Of a stretch of 13,934 bases of DNA, positions 7,527 through 13,934 are shown in pieces. Origin of the DNA: Fidelibacterota bacterium UBA7303. Lineage in GTDB: Bacteria > Fidelibacterota > Marinisomatia > Marinisomatales > UBA1611. Within the stretch, counting starts at the first letter, position 1, and the number at the start of each line of letters is the position of its first letter. The translations under genes were made by a program, and so were the position numbers. The stretch covers positions 12,735-26,668 of the forward strand of contig DKQR01000187.1 in assembly GCA_002471805.1 (NCBI GenBank), read 5' to 3'. The notes under the pieces were generated by a model. It had not been told where the DNA came from and did no database searches. It was given only the letters and a program-made list of their open reading frames with translations.

Positions 7527-8492
7527 TTGAAAGTAAAAGTTACCGGGGTTGGTATCTACCTGCCACCCCAAATAGAAACTGCTGAAGATATTGCACTAAG
7601 AATTGGTAAACCTGTTGACTGGATCATCGATAAATCGGGAGTATTGGAACGACGAGTTTCAACCATTGATGTGGATGAAATGGGTGCTATCGCCGGTTAT
7701 GAAGCACTTGGAAATGATGGGCCACCAGATCTGATCATCAACGCATCCGGTGTTCCAAAACAAACCATCCCAGATACATCTACTTTTTTCCAAAAAGCCT
7801 TAGGCTTCGAAGGTATTCCTTCCTTCAGTATCCACTGTACCTGCCTATCTTTCATTACTGCTTTTCATACAGCCAGTTCTCTGATCCAATCTGGGGTCTA
7901 TAAACGGATCCTAATTATTTCATCTGACCGAGGAACTTGCGGTCGAAATTTTGATGAACCAGAAAGCGCGTCTCTCTTGGGGGACGGCGCAGCTGCCGTT
8001 GTACTTGAATCATCAAGGAAACCAGACCATAGTGAACTACTGTATTATAATATGCAAACTTGGCCTAGCGGAGCAAACCTGACAGAAGTCCGTGGTGGAG
8101 GAACGAATAAACACCCGCAGGATCCAAAAACGACTATAGCTGATAATCTCTTTAGCATGGATGGACCAGCCGTATATAAGATCGCTAGAAAACAAGTTTA
8201 CAAAATGATGCTCAAGACCCTGAAAACTACCGGATTGAGCCGAGATGATATTGACTGGGTTGTCCCCCATCAGGCATCGGGTAGAGCTGTTGATGCTTAT
8301 ACATCCACAGGAGGTTTCCAAAAAGAAAGGGTGATACAGATCATAACAAAATTTGGCAATTGTGTAGCCGCGTCTGTTCCAATGGCTTTTACCACCGCAG
8401 TAAAAGATAAAAGAATTCAGCGAGATGATACAGTTCTATTGATTGGGACTGGTGCTGGTTTATCAGCAGCTTGCACTTTGATTATATATTGA
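7527..8492 (+). CDS. Divergent beta-ketoacyl-ACP synthase III (KAS III) family enzyme
   Basis: 321 residues, normal FabH length. The Cys-His-Asn triad is complete: Cys106 in CTCLSF (104-109), His248 in VPHQA (246-250) and Asn278 in FGNCVAAS (276-283). Trp32 matches FabH Trp32, but Arg36 of FabH is Lys36 here (DKSG). The nucleophile site is unusual: the family's AAC.GF is replaced by HCTCLSF with a second Cys two residues earlier. LGDGAAAVVLE (151-161) is the usual thiolase-fold loop. Start is a TTG at 7527, 13 nt after the barrel gene's stop, without a clear Shine-Dalgarno. It closes the sulfotransferase/START/barrel operon, so I infer a dedicated role in making that pathway's acyl product rather than housekeeping fatty-acid initiation. 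An OleA-type head-to-head condensation or acyl transfer is possible; no OleB, OleC or OleD gene is in the window. Confidence 0.9.
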   Translation: MKVKVTGVGIYLPPQIETAEDIALRIGKPVDWIIDKSGVLERRVSTIDVDEMGAIAGYEALGNDGPPDLIINASGVPKQTIPDTSTFFQKALGFEGIPSFSIHCTCLSFITAFHTASSLIQSGVYKRILIISSDRGTCGRNFDEPESASLLGDGAAAVVLESSRKPDHSELLYYNMQTWPSGANLTEVRGGGTNKHPQDPKTTIADNLFSMDGPAVYKIARKQVYKMMLKTLKTTGLSRDDIDWVVPHQASGRAVDAYTSTGGFQKERVIQIITKFGNCVAASVPMAFTTAVKDKRIQRDDTVLLIGTGAGLSAACTLIIY

Positions 8493-8495
8493 TCA
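8490..8495. other. Shared palindromic stop TGATCA of two convergent genes
   Basis: The KAS III gene stops with TGA at 8490-8492 and the opposing LRR gene stops with TGA read from 8495 to 8493, so the two coding regions abut with no intergenic base. No terminator can lie between them; transcripts must end inside the opposing gene or run through as antisense. Confidence 0.95.
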
Positions 8496-9560
8496 TTTGG
8501 TAAGTATTATTTTCCTGACTCTTAAATCCGTCCTATCCTCAAATTTTATAAAATAAATTCCCGATGGATGATTATCACCAGACCAGGTAAGTGTATAAAT
8601 ACCTTGTTTATAAATTTCTTTATTTGAAATCACATCAATTTCATTCCCCAGTAAATCATACACTCGAATATCCATTCTGCGATCATAGGGAATAATGAGA
8701 TCCATTTTCATGGTCGGATTGAATGGATTTGGATAAGGTGCTGAAACCCGATACTGGTATGGAAAAAGATCTTCTTCAACTTGGTTGGATGTGGTATCAC
8801 AATCCTGGGGCGCATAAACTGGAAAGGAATAATAGAACTGGTCCAGGCTCAGGTTCAGGTGTCCGCTTTCTGCAATACAGGCCGGCAGATCTTCACAGAG
8901 ATAATTTGCCCCAATAGCAAAATAAGGATAACCGCCCATATCATTATTATTCCAATCAAGTCCCATATCGCAGAAACACCCTGGTAATGATTCAAGATTA
9001 TTATTAAATAACCATAGATAGGATAAATTTTCAAGATCACAGATAGATTCGGGGATAGCAGGAAGTTCGTTATATCCCAGATCAAGAAAATAAAGATTTA
9101 CCAGATTTCCGATGCTGTCTCCCAGGGACGTCAAAACGTTATTGTTAATATAAAAGGATTGCAGAGCTGTCATTTCGCTGAAAGAATCTGGGAGTTCCGA
9201 GATTCTGTTCCATTCAAGATAAAGGGATGCCAAGTTAGACCAATTGCCAATATTTTCCGGCAGGGAATAGATCGTATCATTCACGCCGGAGCCGTTGCCG
9301 TAATTACCTGCTACAAGGAAACGCAGCCTGTTGTTGAACCAGGTCTGGGTTCCCAGTTCCAATGGTGAATCATAATCAAGGCTGTTGATAGAGATCAGGC
9401 TGTCCAGTACAGCAATATCATCATCGTATAGGCAGGAATCCCCCACAAGAATGGTCACATTTGAGGGCAGGCCCGAATAATAGGTATAGGCGCTGTCACA
9501 CTGGGCAAACAAAGTTTGACTGAAATATATTGAAATCAGGGATATAAAAATCTTTTTCAT
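8493..9560 (-). CDS. Secreted leucine-rich-repeat protein with T9SS C-terminal sorting domain
   Basis: 355 residues. Signal peptide 1-20 (MKKIFISLIS...LFAQ). A short Cys-containing N-terminal region leads into about four leucine-rich repeats at 98-195, with phases such as LASLYLEWNRISELPDSF and LSYLWLFNNNLESLP. The region after the repeats contains Cys195, Cys197, Cys222 and Cys228, perhaps a disulfide-stabilised cap. A type A T9SS sorting domain follows (274-355): PYPNPFNP (275-282), a VYDLLGNEI strand, GIYFIKF (334-340) and the end RKIILTK. The protein should be exported by Sec, then moved across the outer membrane by T9SS and attached or released. Its ATG overlaps the upstream AssT-like gene's stop by one base (TAATG), so both are made from one message. 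LRR domains usually bind proteins or glycans; its ligand is unknown. Confidence 0.88.
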   Translation of the reverse strand: MKKIFISLISIYFSQTLFAQCDSAYTYYSGLPSNVTILVGDSCLYDDDIAVLDSLISINSLDYDSPLELGTQTWFNNRLRFLVAGNYGNGSGVNDTIYSLPENIGNWSNLASLYLEWNRISELPDSFSEMTALQSFYINNNVLTSLGDSIGNLVNLYFLDLGYNELPAIPESICDLENLSYLWLFNNNLESLPGCFCDMGLDWNNNDMGGYPYFAIGANYLCEDLPACIAESGHLNLSLDQFYYSFPVYAPQDCDTTSNQVEEDLFPYQYRVSAPYPNPFNPTMKMDLIIPYDRRMDIRVYDLLGNEIDVISNKEIYKQGIYTLTWSGDNHPSGIYFIKFEDRTDLRVRKIILTK

Positions 9561-11635
9561 TATTTAAGGTAAATAATTTTTTTTGTTTCAATTTGATCGT
9601 TGCCCGTTAATTTTACGAAATACAATCCCGCTGGATGATTCCCGGCATTCCATTTTATTTCCTGAAAACCTGACCCGGGATTTCCATCTGTCAGTGTTGC
9701 CATTAGCCGTCCGGTTATATCAAATATTTGTAGAGACACAGGGCCAGGCGTCTCTGAGGAATACCGGATGGTGGTAGATGAATTGAATGGGTTTGGAAAT
9801 GGCTGCTTCAGTTCAAACTCACCAGGAATATCCGGTGCGGTTCCGGTTAGCGGGTTTGTAAAACCAGTTACTGTTACACTTTTTGATTCTTCAGGGTGAT
9901 GTGCGGGGGTGACAGTGATGGTGATGGGATTTCCATTTGCACTGGCAGCAACATTACCCGAAAAAGTCAACCCTGTTTCCTGTCCCGGTTGAAGAAAGAC
10001 ACTCTCAGCGGCTGCGTTGAACCAGCCGGCATCATCCATTATCTCATAGAAAAAAGTATCCGGGTATCCCCCTTCATGGATCAGGGTGAAAGTGATGTTC
10101 GAAATTCCCTCGGGCAAATAGACGCCTTCAATCCCTTCGTATTCCTGGTAATTATTGATCAGGATACTGAAGGCGGCTGGATACAGGCCCGAAATGCGGT
10201 GAGCACGATACACAGCTCCGTTGGGCAATGATAAATTGTATTCTGCTTCCCAAACAATATCGCCATTTTCATTGATCTCCAGGGACCTGCCACCGCCGCC
10301 AACCGTAGTAACCAGCACATTACCATTATTCAGTTTCTGGGTGTTGCCGGAAGCAAAACCAAACAGCTCCAATGGTAATTCATAAGACCAGGCCAATTCC
10401 GCTGTATAGTTACTACCCGATTCATTCACTGCAATTTCGATGGCTCTGGAAATGGGTTCATCCGTGCCCAGAAATTCGGGAAGGTGACTGAGGTTTCCAT
10501 TATCAAAGGTAAGGATATTCCCATTGGTCAGTATTTGCAAGCTGTGCTGAAAACTGAATCCAAGCTCTGTACCCATATCCACATCACTGGAAAGCAATTG
10601 ATGACCCATATTCCAGATTATTTCTCCAGAAGGATAATTAATTTTGGTGATTCTGGAAAGATGCCGGGTTGAGATATAAATCGCTTCTGCATCATCATCA
10701 AATACCAGGGCATTCACGTGGGTCCAGTCGTACCTAAGATCGGTGTAGGCCTGATTCCAGGTACCTCCATACTGATCATAATCCGCCATGTTAAAATGAT
10801 CAAAAGTATCCCAGCTCCAGACCACAGCCCCGGTTTCACGGTCCCATTCCACCAGTTTATCTCCTACCCAGGGGAATTCTACTGCTAAACCATCTGCCTG
10901 AAAACCCAAGCCCTGGAATTGCTGTGTCCACGGTCCAACAGGAATAACACCCATGGAGGTCGTTTCAACAATACCCATATAATTTCCATTTGGCAGCTGG
11001 ATAAGATCGTGGTGCAAAAATTCATCATTTGGCTCCCACCATAATGTACCCCGGTCGAAAGAAAACTCAATTCCAGGCAGGTTATTCTCTGTCCCCGGGT
11101 TTAAATAGCAGCCAAATAAATCACCGTATGCAGAAGTATTGTAGTAAACAATATTCTCCGCACCTGAATTCCATATTTCGCGGCCATTTTGATCGATCAC
11201 AGCCGAAAAATAGTTAAAGAAAGCGCCGAAAATTGTGACGCCGCTCTGGATCTGGCCCCCATTGATGATTGTGGTATTGGCATTAGATAATTGTGTACCG
11301 GTGGAAAAGGCAAAGGATTCAGACCAGGCACCTTCCTGTCCGGATGGGAATACCGGACGAATACTCCAATGGTAATTTCGTCCCCAGTCCAGAACTGCTG
11401 TTTCAATGTATAACAGTGTATGATCTTCCGCCTGGGAAATCACAGAATCAAAATTGCCTTCTTCTGCAATTTGAATTTCATAATATTCTGCTTCCGGGAC
11501 CTGCTCCCATTCAAACAAAACATGGATATAAGACAGGGTGTCGCCGTTTGCGGGTCGGATCAAACCTGCCCATAAAACAGCATGTGAAAAGGCAACGGCC
11601 AAAAGAAGAAGTGAGCTATTATTCTGATTGATCAT
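9560..11635 (-). CDS. Secreted arylsulfotransferase (AssT)-fold protein with N-terminal FnIII-like and T9SS sorting domains
   Basis: 691 residues. Signal peptide about 1-23. A fibronectin-III-like domain (about 25-113) begins with LIRPANGD and contains YYEIQIAEEG. The propeller body (about 115-490) keeps the AssT active-site signatures: HHDLIQLPNGN (208-218), WTHVN (304-308), STRH (322-325) and FQHS (362-365), His364 being the predicted sulfohistidine, plus ILTFDNG (374-380). A beta-sandwich-like region (about 500-595) precedes the T9SS sorting domain (611-691): PFPNPFNSS (612-620), FDITGR, GLYFVKL (670-676) and the end KKIIYLK. Expected at the cell surface or released. The family transfers sulfate between phenols without PAPS. 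It is the second AssT-like gene in the window but differs from the first in domains and export route. It is first in a two-gene unit with the LRR gene; no clear Shine-Dalgarno precedes its ATG. Confidence 0.88.
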   Translation of the reverse strand: MINQNNSSLLLLAVAFSHAVLWAGLIRPANGDTLSYIHVLFEWEQVPEAEYYEIQIAEEGNFDSVISQAEDHTLLYIETAVLDWGRNYHWSIRPVFPSGQEGAWSESFAFSTGTQLSNANTTIINGGQIQSGVTIFGAFFNYFSAVIDQNGREIWNSGAENIVYYNTSAYGDLFGCYLNPGTENNLPGIEFSFDRGTLWWEPNDEFLHHDLIQLPNGNYMGIVETTSMGVIPVGPWTQQFQGLGFQADGLAVEFPWVGDKLVEWDRETGAVVWSWDTFDHFNMADYDQYGGTWNQAYTDLRYDWTHVNALVFDDDAEAIYISTRHLSRITKINYPSGEIIWNMGHQLLSSDVDMGTELGFSFQHSLQILTNGNILTFDNGNLSHLPEFLGTDEPISRAIEIAVNESGSNYTAELAWSYELPLELFGFASGNTQKLNNGNVLVTTVGGGGRSLEINENGDIVWEAEYNLSLPNGAVYRAHRISGLYPAAFSILINNYQEYEGIEGVYLPEGISNITFTLIHEGGYPDTFFYEIMDDAGWFNAAAESVFLQPGQETGLTFSGNVAASANGNPITITVTPAHHPEESKSVTVTGFTNPLTGTAPDIPGEFELKQPFPNPFNSSTTIRYSSETPGPVSLQIFDITGRLMATLTDGNPGSGFQEIKWNAGNHPAGLYFVKLTGNDQIETKKIIYLK

Positions 11636-11754
11636 AAATAAGTGATATTAGATAAAAATAATCCGGCTTGGTTAAAATACAACCAAATTGGATCATTAAA
11701 AATATGGAATCGGTTCTTCCAACAATTCCGGTGTCGTAATTTTTCATAACGTCT
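11636..11754. promoter_or_regulatory. Divergent promoter region with an inverted repeat
   Basis: 119 bases between the divergent AssT-like gene and thiamine pyrophosphokinase. It holds a perfect inverted repeat, TTGGTT at 11668-11673 and AACCAA at 11681-11686, with a 7-base AT-rich spacer; its right arm overlaps a second palindrome, CCAAATTGG (11683-11691). This could be an operator, or a chance product of AT-rich DNA. I looked for TPP riboswitch landmarks (CTGAGA and the downstream ACC-type core) before the thiamine kinase and saw none. No convincing -35/-10 pair was identified. Confidence 0.35.
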
Positions 11755-12387
11755 ATGCAGTTTTCGCCAATTGATGAACCGATTGTATTATTTGGGAACG
11801 GCCAGCCTCCCGTCCACCCAAATGAATTCCTGAGACTTAATAAAGCTGGAACCATCTTATGCACAGACGGGGGTGCGGACAAATTGCATAAACTGGAGTT
11901 CAAAGCGGATTATATACTGGGAGATATGGACTCTATAACCGATATGGATAATTGGATGCATGCTGAAAAAATTATCCTGGAAGACCAGTCCCGGACAGAT
12001 CTTGAAAAATCATTGACCTGGTGTGTGGAAAGAGGCATAAAACAATTGAGTCTTGTAGGCTGTTCCGGCTACCGGGATGACCATCACCAAATGAGTTTCC
12101 TGCTTCTATCCATATTTTCCGACCAGATACAAATGGAGATGGTGACCAATTTATCAACAATTTATTGTGTCCATGGATCCCGAAATTTTGAATGTACACC
12201 AGACCAGATCATTTCCTTAATCCCCAAGGATTATCTAACAAAAATAAAAACAACGGGTCTGCAGTACCCATTAAACAACGAAAACCTGCAGTATGATTCC
12301 CAAGGCATCAGCAACATTGCTACAGAGTCCCGATTCTCGATTCAGACCAATGGCCCGGTATGGGTGATACTGAATCATCCTGAATGA
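11755..12387 (+). CDS. thiN: Thiamine pyrophosphokinase
   Basis: Converts thiamine plus ATP to thiamine diphosphate and AMP in the cytosol, the salvage route to the cofactor. At 210 residues it matches the family. Motifs in order: CTDGGAD (36-42), LGDMDSI (55-61), DQSRTDLEKSL (77-87, the substrate/metal DQ..TD..K block), VGCSGYRDDH (101-110, in place of the usual GATGGR.DH), then the C-terminal thiamine-binding sandwich with TTGLQYPL (166-173) and GISNIATESRFSI (184-196). The start is the ATG at 11755; no good Shine-Dalgarno is visible. The stop overlaps the next gene's ATG (ATGA), so it is coupled to a sodium:solute symporter, which suggests kinase and uptake work together. No TPP riboswitch is apparent upstream. 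The family is clear; the Gly-to-Tyr change in the GG motif is a mild oddity. Confidence 0.93.
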   Translation: MQFSPIDEPIVLFGNGQPPVHPNEFLRLNKAGTILCTDGGADKLHKLEFKADYILGDMDSITDMDNWMHAEKIILEDQSRTDLEKSLTWCVERGIKQLSLVGCSGYRDDHHQMSFLLLSIFSDQIQMEMVTNLSTIYCVHGSRNFECTPDQIISLIPKDYLTKIKTTGLQYPLNNENLQYDSQGISNIATESRFSIQTNGPVWVILNHPE

Positions 12388-13772
12388 TCAATCTTCATTT
12401 CATAGACTGGCTCATTCTCGGCGCTTATTTCACCGGGATCATCTGTGTGGGATTTTTTCGATCCCGGGTTGACTCTACATCAGAAGAAACATTCATTCTC
12501 GCCGGCCGGAAGTTAAGCCTGCCTGGATTCATCGCCACTCTGGTCACAACCTGGTATGGGGCAATACTGGGGATAGGCGAGAATACGTATTTGAACGGAA
12601 TCCAGACATGGTTCATCTTTGGTTTGCCCTACTATGTTTTTGCTGCCGGGTATGCTTCCTGGGCTGCACCCAGGGTCCAGCAGGCAAAAATGATTACCAT
12701 TCCGGACCATTTTCGTTTTCACTTTGGTGAGGGTTCCGGAATTATCAGTGCACTGCTCCTGGTCTTCCTCACCAGCCCTGCACCCTATATTTTAAGTATG
12801 GGGGTACTTATCCAATCCATGTTTCAAATTGAGTTCGGTCTTTCATTATTGATCTCTACGGTATTCAGCGTGATTTATGTCTGGAATGGAGGTTTTCTGG
12901 CAGTGATCAAAACGGATATGATTCAATTCCTGCTCATGTTCCTGGGGTTTCTCCTGCTGGTAATATTCTCCTGGATTGATTTCGGCTCTCCGGTAGCCCT
13001 GTATCAATCGCTTCCTGAACTGCACCGGGATCCCCTGGGCGGCAATTCGGTCCAATACGTTCTGGTATGGTTTTTTATTGCTGTCTGGACCATGGTCGAC
13101 CCCGGATTTTATCAGCGCTGTGCCGCAGCAAAGTCACCGGAAATTGCGAGAAAAGGTTTATTCATTTCCATCGGGTTCTGGTGCCTGTTCGATTTTTTGA
13201 CTGTCCTTTCAGGGCTTTATGCCGTCATGGCAATCAAGACGGACAATGCCCTTTTTGCATTTCCCTTACTGGGTGTGAAAGTATTACCGGTGGGAATATT
13301 GGGTTTATTCATCACAGGTATTTTCGCAATAATCATGTCCACAATTGATTCATTCAGCCTGATCAGTGCCATCACATTTGGGCGGGATATCCTGTGGCGA
13401 ATCCAAAAACCCAAATCGCAAACAAATTCAATTCCCCTGGTAAAAAAAGGATTGGTGATCATTTCCTTCATTGCTCTATTCCTGGCGTTTGCTGTCCCCT
13501 CTGTAGTGCGGCTTTTCTATACCCTGGGCTCCGTACTGATACCGGGACTCATCTTCCCCTTTCTTTACACCCTCTCCGGCCAGGCCAGGATTCTGCGGGG
13601 CTCTGCTGGAAAAATATGGATCCTGCTGCCGGTTCTGCTTTCCATGGGCTGGCTTTTCTTAAGCTATACGATATCGGAACCCTTGCTGGGGATCGAACCG
13701 TTTTATCCCGGGTTTCTATTATCTATTCTTCTGGGTCTGTATTTTCAAAAGTATACTTTGCAGAAAAAATGA
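12384..13772 (+). CDS. Sodium:solute symporter (SSS) family permease, possible thiamine or precursor importer
   Basis: 462-residue inner-membrane protein with about 12-13 hydrophobic segments spread along its length, consistent with the SSS/LeuT fold. The family signature after TM1 is present as SEETFILAGRKL (33-44). TM2 starts PGFIATLVTTWYGA (47-60), and a helix with GIFAIIMSTIDSFSLISA (about 316-333) matches the region that carries the Ser/Thr sodium ligands in this family. It overlaps the thiamine pyrophosphokinase gene by 4 nt. SSS members have been predicted as thiamine-pathway transporters (ThiV) from gene context, so I infer import of thiamine, its pyrimidine or a related compound. Substrate cannot be read from the sequence; SSS proteins also carry sugars, amino acids, pantothenate and proline. 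The C-terminus is short, with no regulatory extension. Confidence 0.9.
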   Translation: MINLHFIDWLILGAYFTGIICVGFFRSRVDSTSEETFILAGRKLSLPGFIATLVTTWYGAILGIGENTYLNGIQTWFIFGLPYYVFAAGYASWAAPRVQQAKMITIPDHFRFHFGEGSGIISALLLVFLTSPAPYILSMGVLIQSMFQIEFGLSLLISTVFSVIYVWNGGFLAVIKTDMIQFLLMFLGFLLLVIFSWIDFGSPVALYQSLPELHRDPLGGNSVQYVLVWFFIAVWTMVDPGFYQRCAAAKSPEIARKGLFISIGFWCLFDFLTVLSGLYAVMAIKTDNALFAFPLLGVKVLPVGILGLFITGIFAIIMSTIDSFSLISAITFGRDILWRIQKPKSQTNSIPLVKKGLVIISFIALFLAFAVPSVVRLFYTLGSVLIPGLIFPFLYTLSGQARILRGSAGKIWILLPVLLSMGWLFLSYTISEPLLGIEPFYPGFLLSILLGLYFQKYTLQKK

Positions 13773-13829
13773 GAAGGCCCTCTCCGCGGTAGTCTCGGCG
13801 AGCCCAGTGTCTGCTGAGGCTTCCTTCTC
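13771..13829 (-). terminator. GC-rich two-part hairpin followed by a T-run on the minus strand
   Basis: Outer arms GAGAAGG (13771-13777) and CCTTCTC (13823-13829) pair perfectly over 7 bp. Inside them GTCTCGGC (13792-13799) can pair with GCTGAGGC (13813-13820) over 8 positions including G-U pairs. Reading the minus strand, the structure is followed by ATTTTTT (13770-13764), as in an intrinsic terminator for the incoming minus-strand gene. The T-run lies inside the last codons of the symporter. On the plus strand no T-run follows. The long, asymmetric interior is atypical, so it may be another kind of structured element. Confidence 0.4.
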
Positions 13830-13839
13830 CCCCGCAAAT

Positions 13840-13863
13840 AAAAAACCCTGCTATTGAGCGGAG
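13840..13863 (-). terminator. Small hairpin plus T6, candidate terminator for the Gly-rich gene
   Basis: On the minus strand CTCCGCT (13863-13857) pairs with AGCAGGG (13852-13846) around a CAAT loop, with one C-A mismatch and one G-U pair, and TTTTTT follows at 13845-13840. It sits 45 bases past the stop of the minus-strand gene ending at 13908. The stem is short and imperfect, so the call is tentative. Confidence 0.4.
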
Positions 13864-13907
13864 GCAAAAAATACCAAACAGGTGATATTTGAAGTTCTAT
13901 TGTCTGA

Positions 13908-13934
13908 TTAGCCAGAGCCACCACCTCCACCGCC
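13908..13934 (-). CDS. C-terminal end of an unidentified protein with a poly-glycine tail
   Basis: Only the last eight codons and a TAA (13910-13908) are in the window. In this frame the minus strand reads GGGGGGSG then stop. The other two frames are less gene-like: one is a Trp/Arg-rich run, the other runs on through the hairpin region. The frame choice is supported by the terminator-like hairpins 45 and about 80 bases downstream, which would end this transcript, converging on the symporter gene. Function cannot be stated. Confidence 0.4.
   Translation of the reverse strand, partial: GGGGGGSG

Noticed and set aside
4395..8492. Olefin (ole) biosynthesis cluster
   Set aside because: KAS III alone could be OleA-like, but no hydrolase (OleB), AMP-ligase (OleC) or reductase (OleD) is present in the window.
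11636..11754. TPP riboswitch upstream of the thiamine kinase
   Set aside because: I looked for the conserved CTGAGA and distal thi-box core and found neither; 119 bases is also tight for a full element.
13866..13892. A third minus-strand hairpin before the T-run at 13866-13871
   Set aside because: Only three consecutive base pairs (ACC/GGT) can form, too weak for a terminator.
13745..13930. Minus-strand open frame of 61 codons at the right edge
   Set aside because: It runs through both hairpins and the end of the symporter with an unlikely composition; the Gly-rich frame ending at 13908 followed by terminators is the better reading.

Overview
The window is a gene-dense bacterial chromosomal segment with no gene-free stretch longer than about 140 bases. 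I saw no RNA gene, CRISPR array, insertion sequence or phage gene. Two secreted proteins end in type IX secretion (T9SS) C-terminal sorting domains with the NPFN / GIYF.K pattern, and a third ends in paired dockerin-type calcium repeats (D.N.DG..D). Genes often start with GTG or TTG and have poor Shine-Dalgarno sites. This points to the Bacteroidetes-Chlorobi-Fibrobacteres side of the tree or a related marine lineage. My best guess is Marinimicrobia (SAR406), from the style of the dockerin and sorting tails; this is inference, not proof.

Layout. Bases 1-2658 (minus strand) hold an RND/MMPL lipid-type exporter and, one base behind it, a beta-ketoacyl-ACP synthase III (KAS III) cut by the window edge within the predicted catalytic Cys codon. 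An apparent coding remnant (2639-2803) overlaps the exporter start. Bases 2767-4263 (minus) encode a secreted arylsulfotransferase-fold protein with a dockerin tail. A short divergent promoter region follows. Bases 4395-8492 (plus) form a four-gene operon with 3 nt, -4 nt and 13 nt junctions: PAPS-type sulfotransferase, secreted START-like protein, outer-membrane beta-barrel related to DUF1302, and a second, divergent KAS III. Bases 8493-11635 (minus) hold a two-gene unit: an arylsulfotransferase-fold protein and a leucine-rich-repeat protein, both with T9SS tails. Bases 11755-13772 (plus) hold thiamine pyrophosphokinase overlapping a sodium:solute symporter. The last bases carry minus-strand terminator-like hairpins and the Gly-rich end of a further minus-strand gene.

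How the parts may work together. The plus-strand operon plus the RND/KAS III pair supplies an acyl-condensing enzyme, a cytosolic sulfotransferase, an inner-membrane lipid-type RND pump, a periplasmic START-like carrier and an outer-membrane barrel. I infer a system that makes, possibly sulfates, and exports an acyl lipid or related hydrophobic compound. Two secreted AssT-like proteins flank it and could move sulfate groups outside the cytoplasm. This combination is the main candidate for an undescribed system; its product cannot be read from the sequence. The thiamine kinase/symporter pair is a separate unit and suggests salvage of thiamine or a precursor.
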